From NCBI RefSeq assembly GCF_001269655.1, contig NZ_LHVE01000012.1, forward strand, positions 124,001 through 188,000: a stretch of 64,000 nt of DNA, read 5' to 3'. This DNA comes from Pseudomonas thivervalensis (GTDB taxonomy: Bacteria > Pseudomonadota > Gammaproteobacteria > Pseudomonadales > Pseudomonadaceae). Made by a program: the position numbers and the translations under genes. Positions 56,611 to 64,000 of this stretch are shown in pieces (position 1 is the stretch's first letter; the number at the start of each line of letters is the position of its first letter). A model generated the notes under the pieces. The model was not told the origin of the DNA and searched no databases. It worked only from the letters and a program-made list of their open reading frames with translations.

Positions 56611-56890
56611 AAGCGAGTGGGCATGCCGTAGTGCTGGGCAAGCGCGAGCACATCCCAATCATTGAGGGAGGACAGTTGATGATAGGCGTGGCGCTCGGCG
56701 TTGAATTTCCTGAAAGCCTTAGTGGCCCTGGAGATCAAAATCCCCTGATCTGGTTTTGGGGCTCCGGGCCAGAGACGTCATTAATCCCCAGTTCGCGTTG
56801 CCTTGGCCTCGATAAACCGAGCCGTGGACCGTATCGGATTCTTTATTGAGCTTCTTAACTGCGTCGATGTACTCAGTCAGACTCGACACA
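56611..56890 (-). pseudogene. FRG-domain protein remnant (frameshifted, truncated)
   Basis: Two reading frames together give one FRG domain. The first (about 56890-56745) reads LTEYIDAVKKLNKESDTVHG then SVYRGQGNANWGLMTSLARS. The second (about 56740-56611) reads FRKFNAERHAYHQLSSLND then WDVLALAQHYGMPTRL. The Y-R-G-Q...W.L..S.AR and HYGMPTRL motifs define the family. A frameshift near 56740 and loss of everything after PTRL show it is dead. FRG proteins are often found in defence and mobile regions; function unclear. Confidence 0.82.
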
Positions 56891-57003
56891 ACAACAAATA
56901 GTAAAGCCTGCGTCAAACGCGTACCTTGCCTCATTTCCCCAGGCAAAACGACGTCAGTCAACCCGGAACAGCAGCAAATTGCCACCACGCTACAGGTGAT
57001 GTC

Positions 57004-57432
57004 ATGAGCACCCTTGAAAAAGCCATATCGATTTCCGCGCTGGCCCATGAAGGGCAAGTGGATAAGGGCGGCGCCCCTTACATTCTGCACCCACTGAAGG
57101 TCATGCTGCGCCTGGCCCATGACGAAGAGCGCATCGTGGCGGTGCTGCATGACGTGGTCGAAGACACCACGACAACCCTCGCCGACCTGCGCAATGAAGG
57201 CTTCAGCGAAGCGGTCCTGGGCGCAATCGACGCGCTCACCAAATGCGAAGGCGAGACTTACCAGGCCTTTATCGAGCGGGCTGCACGCGACCCGTTAGCG
57301 CGTCGAGTGAAGCTGGCGGACCTTGCGGAAAACAGCGATTTGTCTCGCATGAACAAGCCAAGCCAGAAAGACTTGGATCGAATGGAAAAGTACCGCAAGG
57401 CGACTGACTACCTGACGGCCTTGCAGCAGTAG
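57004..57432 (+). CDS. Single-domain HD phosphohydrolase, SpoT/MESH1-like (small alarmone hydrolase type)
   Basis: 142 residues. The HD metal site is visible as AHEGQVDKGGAPYILHPLKV, VAVLHDVVEDT and, later, VKLADLAENSD. This is the hydrolase half of RelA/SpoT without synthetase, TGS or ACT domains, as in small alarmone hydrolases/MESH1, which cleave (p)ppGpp or NADPH. Start 57004 follows CAGGTGAT. It stands next to the FRG remnant; an accessory-region origin is possible. Confidence 0.85.
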   Translation: MSTLEKAISISALAHEGQVDKGGAPYILHPLKVMLRLAHDEERIVAVLHDVVEDTTTTLADLRNEGFSEAVLGAIDALTKCEGETYQAFIERAARDPLARRVKLADLAENSDLSRMNKPSQKDLDRMEKYRKATDYLTALQQ

Positions 57433-57653
57433 GCCCCCTTGAAACAAATAGAGTGAAGCGCGTCACAGACCAAGCGACCGCTCAAGCTGCCAATGCGGAA
57501 TGTTCCACATCAACGCTCATAAAGCGGCAAAATAAACGCCCCAGACAACTCGCTCGAATCTTCGACTAAACCAAAGCAACCAATGCTCTAAAACCAGAGC
57601 GCAGGATTTCTTGGAAGAAAGACAACTTTTTATGGAAAACAGGAGCCTTGAAA

Positions 57654-58082
57654 ATGAGCACGACTGAACAAGTACAAAGCACTGGCAAATACAGCGCCAA
57701 ATGGCAGGAACGCTTCGACTTCTTTGACACCTACGGTGCGCCAAACGACCCGCGCTACAAGGAAGCCTTCAAGAAGCTGCCTGGCTTCAAGAAGAAAATC
57801 CTCATCAACGCCAATGTGATCGCGTTTTTCTTCGGTCCTATCTACCTGTTTGTTTTGGGTCTCTGGAAGAAGAACCTGGCCCTGCTGGGTATCTTCGTGG
57901 CGATCAACATCGCCTTGAGCGTGATTTTCGCCATCATCGGTATGGAGTTTCCGCGGCCGTTGAGCACGGGCCTGAGCATCGCCATGTCGATGATGTACAC
58001 GCTGATGGCCAACTACGCGTACTACCTCAAGGAAGTGAAAGGCGAACAAGGCTGGAATCCGTTCAAAGGTATGCGTCTCTGA
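57654..58082 (+). CDS. DUF2628 membrane protein
   Basis: 142 residues. A hydrophilic N-terminus (SAKWQERFDFFDTYGAPNDPRYKEAFKKLPGFKKKILIN) is followed by about three membrane segments (VIAFFFGPIYLFVLGLW, LALLGIFVAINIALSVIFAII, STGLSIAMSMMYTLMANYAYYL). DUF2628 pattern; function unknown. Start 57654 has AGGAG eight bases upstream. A hairpin terminator follows. Confidence 0.85.
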   Translation: MSTTEQVQSTGKYSAKWQERFDFFDTYGAPNDPRYKEAFKKLPGFKKKILINANVIAFFFGPIYLFVLGLWKKNLALLGIFVAINIALSVIFAIIGMEFPRPLSTGLSIAMSMMYTLMANYAYYLKEVKGEQGWNPFKGMRL

Positions 58083-58102
58083 TTGCAGGCTTGGGTCATC
58101 AA

Positions 58103-58141
58103 GAGCCCGCACCTCGTCATGATGAGTGTGCGGGCTCGTTG
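58103..58141 (+). terminator. Hairpin terminator after the DUF2628 gene
   Basis: Stem GAGCCCGCAC / GTGCGGGCTC with a 15-base loop that can pair further (TCGTCATGATGA); the T-run is short (GTTGTTT). Confidence 0.75.
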
Positions 58142-58204
58142 TTTCCGAGTCGTGGGGATTTGGATAGCCCAGTCTGCAGGCCTGCGAAGTCTCCCCCGGT
58201 CCGA

Positions 58205-58474
58205 CTAATCCCGAGTCGGTTCTTTAGCAAACAAGGTATACGGCAGAAATAGCGTATCGGCGACCAAGCTGAACGGCAGGTCAATCAATGCCAATGGCAC
58301 CAAGGCACGAAACACCCCGGCATTTTCGTCCGTTGCGGCCTTGATCACTTCAATGTCGGTGGAGGACCCGCAATACGGATGAGGACCACAACGTGGGCGA
58401 TCATCGAAGGTTTCAGAGAGCGTCGAACAACCTGCCAGTAGAACAACGGCCAACATACTTAAGAACGGTTTCAT
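58205..58474 (-). CDS. YceK/YidQ-family lipoprotein
   Basis: 89 residues. Lipobox in MLAVVLLAGCSTL, then RPRCGPHPYCGSSTDIEVIK and a C-terminal DLPFSLVADTLFLPYTL, the DUF1375/YceK pattern of small outer-membrane lipoproteins. Start ATG 58474 (MKPFLSML) gives a normal signal. Confidence 0.85.
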   Translation of the reverse strand: MKPFLSMLAVVLLAGCSTLSETFDDRPRCGPHPYCGSSTDIEVIKAATDENAGVFRALVPLALIDLPFSLVADTLFLPYTLFAKEPTRD

Positions 58475-58564
58475 GCAGTCACTCACGAATACGGGCCGGA
58501 AGAAGAGCCATCCGCACTCTACTCCAAGCCCTGTGACACGGGCGACTAAGTTATACGTTTTGCG

Positions 58565-59230
58565 TCAGTGCGCCGTACTCCCGTCAGAAACAACGACCCG
58601 GACGTCGGCCACTGCCCGATAGCGCCAGACCTTCATAGAGGCGCTGTCACCCGGCGTCATGCGACCGATGATGGCCGTAACCTCGGAAGGGTTGTTCACC
58701 GCCGCGCCGGCGATCTCCAAAATAATATCCCCCGCCAAAAGCCCCATTTTCGTGGCATCGGCGCCTGGTTCCGGACCAAACACCAGCACCCCTTTCGCGG
58801 AAGGCAAACCGAAGCTCTTTACAACAGCAGGCGTGACTGCGCCGAGATGCGCCCCTAGGTGTCCAGCCGCAACAGGCATGGGAGCGGCATTGCTTTGGGC
58901 AGGTATCGGGGCTGGCGCTGCTGTCGTAGAGGGAACAGGACTGGCGACAACGCTTGGCTGCGTTGCGCTATGACGAGAACAGTCTCGCTGAGCGACCACT
59001 TGATGAATCACTTGCCTGATTCTTTCTGTCCGAGGCGTGGGGTACTGGTCATAGCTGTCCCGAGTAATCAACAACGTATTGCAGTCCATGGCCTCATAGG
59101 TCGCAGGAGACTCGGTAGTCCGATGATATTCGGCGTACTTCGCCTTTTCCTCTGCGCCCATGGGCAGAAAGATACAACCCACGAGCAACGGGGAAGCGGT
59201 TGCCATTAGCGAAACGAGTCTGAATGACAT
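58565..59230 (-). CDS. PDZ-domain lipoprotein
   Basis: 221 residues. The signal with lipobox (SLMATASPLLVGC) is followed by a charged region, a Pro/Ala/Ser-rich linker (about residues 95-125) and a single C-terminal PDZ domain (HLGAHLGAVTPAVVKSFGLPSAKGVLVFG ... GLLAGDIILEIAGAAVNNPSEV). No protease domain is attached, so it would act as a peptide-binding or adaptor lipoprotein. Start 59230 follows AGGGA; neighbours are also lipoproteins. Confidence 0.82.
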   Translation of the reverse strand: MSFRLVSLMATASPLLVGCIFLPMGAEEKAKYAEYHRTTESPATYEAMDCNTLLITRDSYDQYPTPRTERIRQVIHQVVAQRDCSRHSATQPSVVASPVPSTTAAPAPIPAQSNAAPMPVAAGHLGAHLGAVTPAVVKSFGLPSAKGVLVFGPEPGADATKMGLLAGDIILEIAGAAVNNPSEVTAIIGRMTPGDSASMKVWRYRAVADVRVVVSDGSTAH

Positions 59231-59531
59231 AGCCATCCCTGATGGTGGAGTTTTTGAGTTGGGGGTTGAACGCTACTGTTTTGCCATGCGTCTGTCCAAT
59301 ACTTATCGTGCTCTTGGGCAAGAGGATCAGACCCACCGATAAATTCCATGGCGACTTACGCCGACACCTTCCCAAGCCCAGCCAAGTGTTAAGTAGGCGA
59401 TACATATCTGTCAGCATTTTAAACACTCGTACCTATAACTCCTTAATCTCTTGAAAAGAATGGCAGAATACACAGGCGCGACTACTCTGAGCCCTAGCGA
59501 TATCCAAAAAAACAATGCAAGGGAGCAGCAG
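59231..59531. other. AT-rich intergenic stretch between two divergent lipoprotein genes
   Basis: About 300 bases holding the promoters of both genes. Short frames on either strand look random. No repeat or RNA gene is recognised. Confidence 0.45.
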
Positions 59532-60515
59532 ATGAAAACACTACCATTGATAATGGCTGCATTACTCTTAAGTGGCTGCAATGCAAACTGGAACAGCATC
59601 TATAGAACCCATGACTTCCAGCTTCCTCAAATAGCCAAAGAAAGGCAAAAGTCCGTATTTATAGATATTAACCAGAGAGCAATTATAAGCGGCAACGACA
59701 CCATTTGTGCGGAACCGAGCCCTGATGCAATGCAAGCCTATGCAGCTCAACTCGCTGCCTCCGGCGCTCTGAGCGATAGAGCCAAGGCGGAATTGGCAGC
59801 CGCGGTACAAACTTCGGCAGCCTACATTGGCGTCAGATCAAAGAACATTCAGCTCTTCAGAGACGAATTTTATCGACTTTGCGAAGCTCGCATGAACGAC
59901 ACGCTTGATGATGCACAATATAATTTTTTCCTGGCAAGACTCCAGCGTTACTCGGTGGCATTAGCAGCCGTGGAAGAACTGAACCAGGGAGCAATTGCTC
60001 CGGCTGTGTATCTAGCGTCCTCCGGCAGCGCATCAGTCGCAGGGTTGGCAGCCCAGCGGCAAGAGTTGACCGCCGTTCAGAGCGAGCTGGCGACTGCAAA
60101 AAAAGCGGTGACCGATACACCTTCTGACGCAGCCAAGACGAAGGTAGCTGAATTAACCGGAAAAGAAGCAGAGCTCAAGAAGATTATCGATGAAAACAAA
60201 AACAATTCAGTCAGTGGTACAACTTCAGGGGGGATTGGAACACCAGTAAATGGTACATCTCAAATAACGGCAGACGCCACTCAAAAAATCATTACAGCCG
60301 TCCTGACAACTAATGACCTCCCCTACATGTGCCTTGAACGCTTGAATGAATATGCCAAACGAAACATGAACTTGGGCGAAAGCGACTCATGGTCTCAACT
60401 GCCTGACGGACGTATCATTTCCAAAGGCGGACGTCCGCTGAATGAAGCCGACAGGGTCATCGTTTCATATTGCAAATCCATACTTCAAGCAGCTGGGTCT
60501 AATGCACAATTCTGA
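59532..60515 (+). CDS. Hypothetical lipoprotein, 327 aa
   Basis: Lipobox LIMAALLLSGCN at the N-terminus. The middle is helical with coiled-coil character (LAAQRQELTAVQSELATAKKAVTDT... VAELTGKEAELKKIIDENK), then a Ser/Thr/Gly-rich linker and a C-terminal part with two cysteines (YMCLERLNEY, VSYCKSILQ). Family not recognised. The base composition is more AT-rich than the core genes here, suggesting transfer. Start 59532 follows AGGGAG; in-frame upstream starts are weaker. Confidence 0.75.
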   Translation: MKTLPLIMAALLLSGCNANWNSIYRTHDFQLPQIAKERQKSVFIDINQRAIISGNDTICAEPSPDAMQAYAAQLAASGALSDRAKAELAAAVQTSAAYIGVRSKNIQLFRDEFYRLCEARMNDTLDDAQYNFFLARLQRYSVALAAVEELNQGAIAPAVYLASSGSASVAGLAAQRQELTAVQSELATAKKAVTDTPSDAAKTKVAELTGKEAELKKIIDENKNNSVSGTTSGGIGTPVNGTSQITADATQKIITAVLTTNDLPYMCLERLNEYAKRNMNLGESDSWSQLPDGRIISKGGRPLNEADRVIVSYCKSILQAAGSNAQF

Positions 60516-60549
60516 ATATTTGAGAAAAAGGGATCGAATGCAAGAGCAT

Positions 60550-60577
60550 CGGGGGCTTGTTCCGCCCCCGCTTTTCG
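60550..60577 (+). terminator. Rho-independent terminator
   Basis: Stem CGGGGGC / GCCCCCG, loop TTGTTCC, followed by CTTTTCG, 34 bases after the lipoprotein stop. Confidence 0.8.
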
Positions 60578-60609
60578 TTAATTGTTTTTGACTCGCTTAT
60601 AACGACAGA

Positions 60610-60813
60610 TCAGTTCTGTCCAGTCATAGCCTTGGCCGCCTTCTCCAGATTAGCAGCCTGGCGCCCGACGGCTTCAAAGCATTTATCCTGCTCCGCCATC
60701 TGGAGTTTCAGGCAGCTGAACGCGTTTTGCTGCACTTGTTGGTTAGCGGAGTAGAATTTGTAGCAGAATCCCGCTACTGCGATTAAAACGATTACGTACA
60801 ACAGCTTACCCAT
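60610..60813 (-). CDS. Small membrane-anchored protein, 67 aa
   Basis: One N-terminal membrane segment (LLYVIVLIAVAGFCYKFY) then a short soluble tail with two cysteines (AFSCLKLQMAEQDKCFEAVG). The AGGAG site five bases before ATG 60813 fixes the start. Family not recognised. Faces the lipoprotein gene convergently. Confidence 0.7.
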   Translation of the reverse strand: MGKLLYVIVLIAVAGFCYKFYSANQQVQQNAFSCLKLQMAEQDKCFEAVGRQAANLEKAAKAMTGQN

Positions 60814-60968
60814 GACAGCTCCTTTTTTGAGCGCATCAAAATACCCCATACGCCGACCAAAATGAAGGCAAAAGAGTGGCACCACCCTCAAAATGGGAAA
60901 AAGCGACAGCGAACAGTGCATCAAGATGCGCCCAAGCTTCTGAGCAACTGATTCAAGGCGCGTCGACG

Positions 60969-61409
60969 TCAGACACCGAGCGTCTGATCAGCCTGCGCCG
61001 AAAGCGGCACATCAAATACTCGATCAAACCCCCATTGAAAAACCAGCGCGTAGAAAAAGAAAAACACAAACAACCCCAGGTTCGTCACCAGCGCCAGCCA
61101 CAGGCTGATGCCCAACCACGCACCAATCACCGGCGTGAGGATCAGCGTCAAGCCGCCTTCAAATCCCAAGGAATGGAGCAACCGTCGCTGCCAGTTGCGA
61201 TGGCGGCTGGGTTGGCGGCGCTCCCACCATTCGAACAGGCCGTTGAAAAGCATGTTCCAGGCCAGCGCGACGGCAGAAATCACCAGGGACAGCAGGGTTG
61301 AATAGCCCATCCCTTGTTCGTAGGTCAGCGCCAGCGCCGGTGCCACGAACAGCACACCACCGGCTTCATAGAGGATGGCCTGGAGGATTTTACGGGGTGT
61401 GCCTTGCAT
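60969..61409 (-). CDS. PACE-family multidrug efflux transporter
   Basis: 146 residues: two tandem bacterial transmembrane pair domains with four membrane segments. Motifs: KILQAILYEAGGVLFVAPALAL, SVALAWNMLFNGLFEWWERRQ (W-N-x-x-[FY]-N-x-x-F-[DE]), RRLLHSLGFEGGLTLI. Family members (AceI) export chlorhexidine and short diamines. Start 61409 follows AAGGAG. Divergent from a LysR gene, the usual regulator of PACE genes. Confidence 0.92.
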   Translation of the reverse strand: MQGTPRKILQAILYEAGGVLFVAPALALTYEQGMGYSTLLSLVISAVALAWNMLFNGLFEWWERRQPSRHRNWQRRLLHSLGFEGGLTLILTPVIGAWLGISLWLALVTNLGLFVFFFFYALVFQWGFDRVFDVPLSAQADQTLGV

Positions 61410-61513
61410 CGCTGGGCTCCTTGGCTGGGTTGGAAGACCACAGCCTGGCAAGTTGAGCCCCTGCGCACAATTGAGCTAAATTGAGCCACGCTCAACCTGA
61501 GTAACCCACCCGC

Positions 61514-62398
61514 ATGTTCGCCAAACTGCCCCTCACCGCCTTGCGCGGCTTCGAGTCCGCCGCACGGCTGGGCAGCTTCAAGGCCGCGGCCCAGGAACTG
61601 AATGTCAGCCCGGCGGCGATCTCCCATCAGGTTAAAAGCCTTGAAGCCTTCCTGGGTGTGCGCCTGTTCGAACGCTCCAGTCAAAACGTGCGCCTGAGCG
61701 CCGACGGCGAGCGCCTTCACCCTTACATGCACCGCGCCCTGCTCGATATCCAACAGGGCCTGCAAATACTGTCGCCCTTGTGTGCCGCCCAGTCGCTGGT
61801 GGTGAGCACTACGCCGGCGTTCGCCAGCCTGTGGCTGATCCCTCGGCTCGGGGATTTCCATCGATTGCACCCGGAGATCGACGTCAGCCTGCACAGCAGC
61901 AACGACGTAGTGGACCTGCGACGTGACGCCAGCATCGACCTGGCGATCCGCGCCCTGTTCACGCCGGATCCACAGCTGTTCGAACAGCCTTTGCTGGACG
62001 AGTATTTCGGTGTGTATCGCCGCCCCGGCTGGCAACCACCCGCAGCGGGCTCGCCTGTTGAACTGATCGACGTGCCATGGCTGAGCAGCGCCAAGGTGGC
62101 GGTCGACTGGCCGGCATGGTGCGCCAAGGCCGGCACCCTGGGCTGGCTGGAAAATGCGCGTTTTCGGCGTTATGACGAGGAACAGCACGCCCTGCAAGCG
62201 GCGATCGCCGGGCATGGGCTGGTGCTCGCCAGCAATGTGCTGGTTGCCGACGCGGTTGCGCGGGAGGAGTTGATTGATTACCGGCCTGAGGTTCGTTTGG
62301 CGGGCGCGCGATATACGGTGGTGTGCGTGCCGGGGCGGGAGCGGCAGGTGGAAGTGCGGGCTTTTAGTGAGTGGTTGTTGGGGTGGAGTATTGGTTGA
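61514..62398 (+). CDS. LysR-family regulator (GcvA-like), likely controls the PACE gene
   Basis: 294 residues. The N-terminal helix-turn-helix has the GcvA-group form LPLTALRGFESAARLGSFKAAAQELNVSPAAISHQVKSLEAFLG, followed by an effector domain. Divergent from the PACE gene with 104 bases between starts. Confidence 0.92.
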   Translation: MFAKLPLTALRGFESAARLGSFKAAAQELNVSPAAISHQVKSLEAFLGVRLFERSSQNVRLSADGERLHPYMHRALLDIQQGLQILSPLCAAQSLVVSTTPAFASLWLIPRLGDFHRLHPEIDVSLHSSNDVVDLRRDASIDLAIRALFTPDPQLFEQPLLDEYFGVYRRPGWQPPAAGSPVELIDVPWLSSAKVAVDWPAWCAKAGTLGWLENARFRRYDEEQHALQAAIAGHGLVLASNVLVADAVAREELIDYRPEVRLAGARYTVVCVPGRERQVEVRAFSEWLLGWSIG

Positions 62399-62574
62399 AT
62401 TGGATCAGCATGAAAGATCGTTTGCTGTCCGATTAAAGAGCGGCTTTTTGGATCCCTGCATAGGAAGCCGCATCAGAGCGTAGGGTATGGACAGATTTGT
62501 TCCTTTAGAAAAAGGCAGAAATGAAAATCTCGTCTCTGGTCCAAGCCTTGGTGGATTTGTACTGATAGGATCCT

Positions 62575-62593
62575 GCTATCTTTTTTTGATAGC
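62575..62593. promoter_or_regulatory. Inverted repeat abutting the hicA start
   Basis: GCTATC-TTTTTTT-GATAGC ends one base before the hicA ATG, with another GATAG (62563) and a palindrome AGGATCCT just upstream. Probably the HicB operator; it also occupies the place of a ribosome-binding site. Confidence 0.55.
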
Positions 62594-62857
62594 ATGAGCG
62601 AAATGAAGAACAGGCACCGGAAAATCCTAGAAGCGATCTACCGCACGCCAACCAGCGCGGCAGTAGTGTTTGCTGACATTGAGGCCTTAGTCGTTCATTT
62701 GGGCGGCCAGATACTGGAGCGCCAAGGATCGCGGGTCAAGCTCGTGTTACGAGAGACCCAGTGGCGCTGCCATCGGCCGCATCCTGGAAAGGAAGCCAAG
62801 AAGTATCAGGTAGAAGAAGCTCGAGAATTTCTCCAGCGGGCAGGAGTTGAACTATGA
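62594..62857 (+). CDS. hicA: HicA-family mRNA interferase toxin
   Basis: 87 residues, dsRBD-like HicA fold: RHRKILEAIYRTPTSAAVVFADIEALVVHLGGQILERQGSRVKLVL, then WRCHRPHPGKEAKKYQVEEAREFLQRAGV. The usual catalytic histidine position of HicA (G-S-H) reads GSR here; the histidines in CHRPHP follow. Toxic cleavage of mRNA is held back by HicB. Overlaps hicB by four bases. No clear ribosome-binding site before either possible ATG (62594 or 62603). Confidence 0.88.
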   Translation: MSEMKNRHRKILEAIYRTPTSAAVVFADIEALVVHLGGQILERQGSRVKLVLRETQWRCHRPHPGKEAKKYQVEEAREFLQRAGVEL

Positions 62858-63186
62858 ACAGCATGACCTATAAGGGCTACACAGCCCGTGTTGAGTTTGA
62901 TGAGCGTGACGACATCTTCGTCGGTCGAGTTCTGGGAGTACGTGACATCATCAGCTTTCACGCCGCCTCAGTGACAGAACTGCGCGCCGAACTTGCTAGT
63001 GCTATCGAGGATTATTTGGCGGACTGTGTCGAACAAGGGGTAAGCCCCGAGAAGCCTGCCTCTGGAAAGGTGATGCTGCGCATTCGTCCTGAAGTGCATG
63101 CTGCCGCGACCATTGCCGCCCAAGCTGCTGGCAAGAGCCTGAACCAATGGGCCGACGAGGTGTTTGAGCGCGCAGCACACGCCTGA
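62854..63186 (+). CDS. hicB: HicB-family antitoxin
   Basis: 110 residues. HicB RNase-H-like domain (YKGYTARVEFDERDDIFVGRVLGVRDIISFHAASVTELRAELASAIEDYLADC) and a C-terminal ribbon-helix-helix DNA-binding part (VMLRIRPEVHAAATIAAQAAGKSLNQWADEVFER). It neutralises HicA and represses the operon. Immediately after the stop, the +1 frame stays open for 37 codons with a Pro/Ser-rich tail (see findings). Confidence 0.9.
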   Translation: MNSMTYKGYTARVEFDERDDIFVGRVLGVRDIISFHAASVTELRAELASAIEDYLADCVEQGVSPEKPASGKVMLRIRPEVHAAATIAAQAAGKSLNQWADEVFERAAHA

Positions 63187-63337
63187 CGATAAACCGGATG
63201 TTCCTGCCAGCCCACCCCAGGCCAAGAAGGAAAATCCATCCTCTGAATCTGTGGCCGTCCGAGCACAACGGATCCCTGTAGCGCCTTCAGCGCAGTAGAA
63301 CAGCGGAGCGCGACTCGCGCCCCTTCTTTCCTCGCCC

Positions 63338-63550
63338 TCAAGGAAGAGGCGGACTCGCCGCGAAATCCGTAGGGATATTGAGAAAGGAATGCCAGGCGTC
63401 TACAGCGTCATGATGCCGTTGGGCGGCATCTTCCCAAAAAGGACCGGATACCTCTTTCGCAGAAACCAACATCATCATCTTAATCGTCGCGGCATCCAGC
63501 TCTTTGAGAAGCTCATGGGATGTGGCCCTGAATTCTTCGAACGACGTCAT
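63338..63550 (-). CDS. Small hypothetical protein, 70 aa
   Basis: Soluble helical protein (SFEEFRATSHELLKELDAATIKMMMLV... FWEDAAQRHHDAVDAWHSFLN). Family not recognised. Downstream of the ATPase gene and preceded by two tandem palindromes. Composition looks like real coding sequence. Confidence 0.6.
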   Translation of the reverse strand: MTSFEEFRATSHELLKELDAATIKMMMLVSAKEVSGPFWEDAAQRHHDAVDAWHSFLNIPTDFAASPPLP

Positions 63551-63563
63551 TCCATTTGCCTCG

Positions 63564-63600
63564 GGCGGTGTTCACCGCCATTGAGGAATACATATTCCTC
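63564..63600. repeat. Two adjacent perfect palindromes
   Basis: GGCGGTG-TT-CACCGCC (63564-63579) and GAGGAATA-CA-TATTCCTC (63583-63600), only three bases apart, in the 140-base gap between the ATPase gene and the small gene. The first could be a terminator stem, the second an operator for the gene at 63338-63550. Confidence 0.6.
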
Positions 63601-63690
63601 GATGAATGGAGTCCCCCCGGCGGCGGTAATTCCAAACGGTCGGACCGCCGGTCAATTCATTTCGAAGCCAACCTTCTACCGGTCCCAATC

Positions 63691-64000
63691 CTACTCCGTG
63701 GACAGAAATCGCTTGATGATCATCGAGATCGCCTGCGCCGCAGAGGCCATGGCTGTGTCTATGCAAAACGGAGCTTCGTCCCATGGCTCATATTCATGAT
63801 CCAGTACAGACTGCCAGGTGGGTGGCGTCAGCCCGGGAATGTCACCTTCCCTCGTTTCTACCCGGCGCTGATGTTCATGTTTATCGGAGCAAATCACTTG
63901 GATATTTACCAACCGACTACCCGCCCGTGAGGCAACTTCGCTCCACGCGGTTCGGCTGTCGAGGACTGGATTGACACAATCAACGACAACCGTGTGCCCC
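63691..64000 (-). CDS. Kinase-like AAA-family ATPase, 5' end outside window
   Basis: The last 102 residues are visible (GHTVVVDCVNPVLDSRTAWSEVA... then VNIQVICSDKHEHQRRVETR, PGLTPPTWQSVLDHEYEPWD, ending FLSTE). The VVDCVNPV segment looks like Walker B of small P-loop kinases, and the region CSDKHEHQRRVETRE with WQSVLDHEYEPW fits the adenylylsulfate-kinase/gluconate-kinase-like AAA_33 group. The P-loop lies beyond the right edge, so the assignment is tentative. Confidence 0.65.
   Translation of the reverse strand, partial: GHTVVVDCVNPVLDSRTAWSEVASRAGSRLVNIQVICSDKHEHQRRVETREGDIPGLTPPTWQSVLDHEYEPWDEAPFCIDTAMASAAQAISMIIKRFLSTE

Noticed and set aside
62575..62593. Rho-independent terminator before hicA
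   Set aside because: The T-run is in the loop, not after the stem, so an operator or initiation control is more likely.

Overview
The window looks like a chromosomal segment of a Pseudomonas from the fluorescens group. The evidence is the high GC content, the fluorescens-type REP/BIME repeats scattered between genes (three sequence families), the lexA2-imuA SOS operon, a Pseudomonas-type metallothionein, and the dhcR-dhcA-dhcB-atoB and FecI/FecR/TonB-receptor arrangements. I saw no rRNA or tRNA genes, CRISPR array or intact insertion sequence. Product names are by recognition of protein families from the sequence; no database search was run.

Region by region. (1) 1-1.2 kb: lexA2-imuA SOS operon with a perfect operator over the lexA start. 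(2) 1.5-8.9 kb: an eight-gene leftward operon. It runs GntR/UTRA regulator, flavoprotein and two-cluster ferredoxin resembling adenylylsulfate reductase AprAB, an SsuA/TauA-type ABC transporter (binding protein, permease, ATPase), a ten-unit HEAT-repeat protein and a DUF971 protein. I cannot assign it to a characterised pathway, and it is the best candidate here for an undescribed system. (3) 9-18 kb: AraC regulator with an outer-membrane protein, a Tat-exported ALO-type flavoprotein with a lipoprotein cytochrome c, and LysR / GMC oxidoreductase / MHS transporter. (4) 18-22.2 kb: iron-regulated cell-surface signalling set (TonB receptor, FecR, FecI) with a Fur box. (5) 22.2-27.3 kb: single-domain response regulator, topoisomerase III, glutaminase and small genes.

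(6) 27.3-37.2 kb: a leftward block that reads as a general-stress island: lipoprotein, homospermidine synthase, a three-gene membrane-protein operon, two DUF892/YciF ferritin-like proteins, a ZIP transporter, manganese catalase, KGG-repeat protein, metallothionein. (7) 37.3-42 kb: SIR2 deacetylase, then the dehydrocarnitine/acetoacetate CoA-transferase operon with its LysR regulator. (8) 42.4-50.5 kb: a glpSTPQUV-type ABC transporter operon under a sigma-54 promoter, divergent from an AcoR-like activator, with repeated TGAACA motifs between them. (9) 50.6-54 kb: CigR-like protein, MFS transporter, azlCD.

(10) 54-64 kb is the accessory part. It has an AT-rich membrane acyltransferase lying between intact azlC and a decayed direct copy of azlC, a frameshifted FRG-domain remnant, a single-domain HD (SpoT-like) hydrolase, several lipoproteins, a PACE efflux pump with LysR regulator, a HicAB toxin-antitoxin pair and a truncated kinase-like ATPase at the right edge. 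Starts were chosen by ribosome-binding sites and family lengths, so several differ from the longest open frame.
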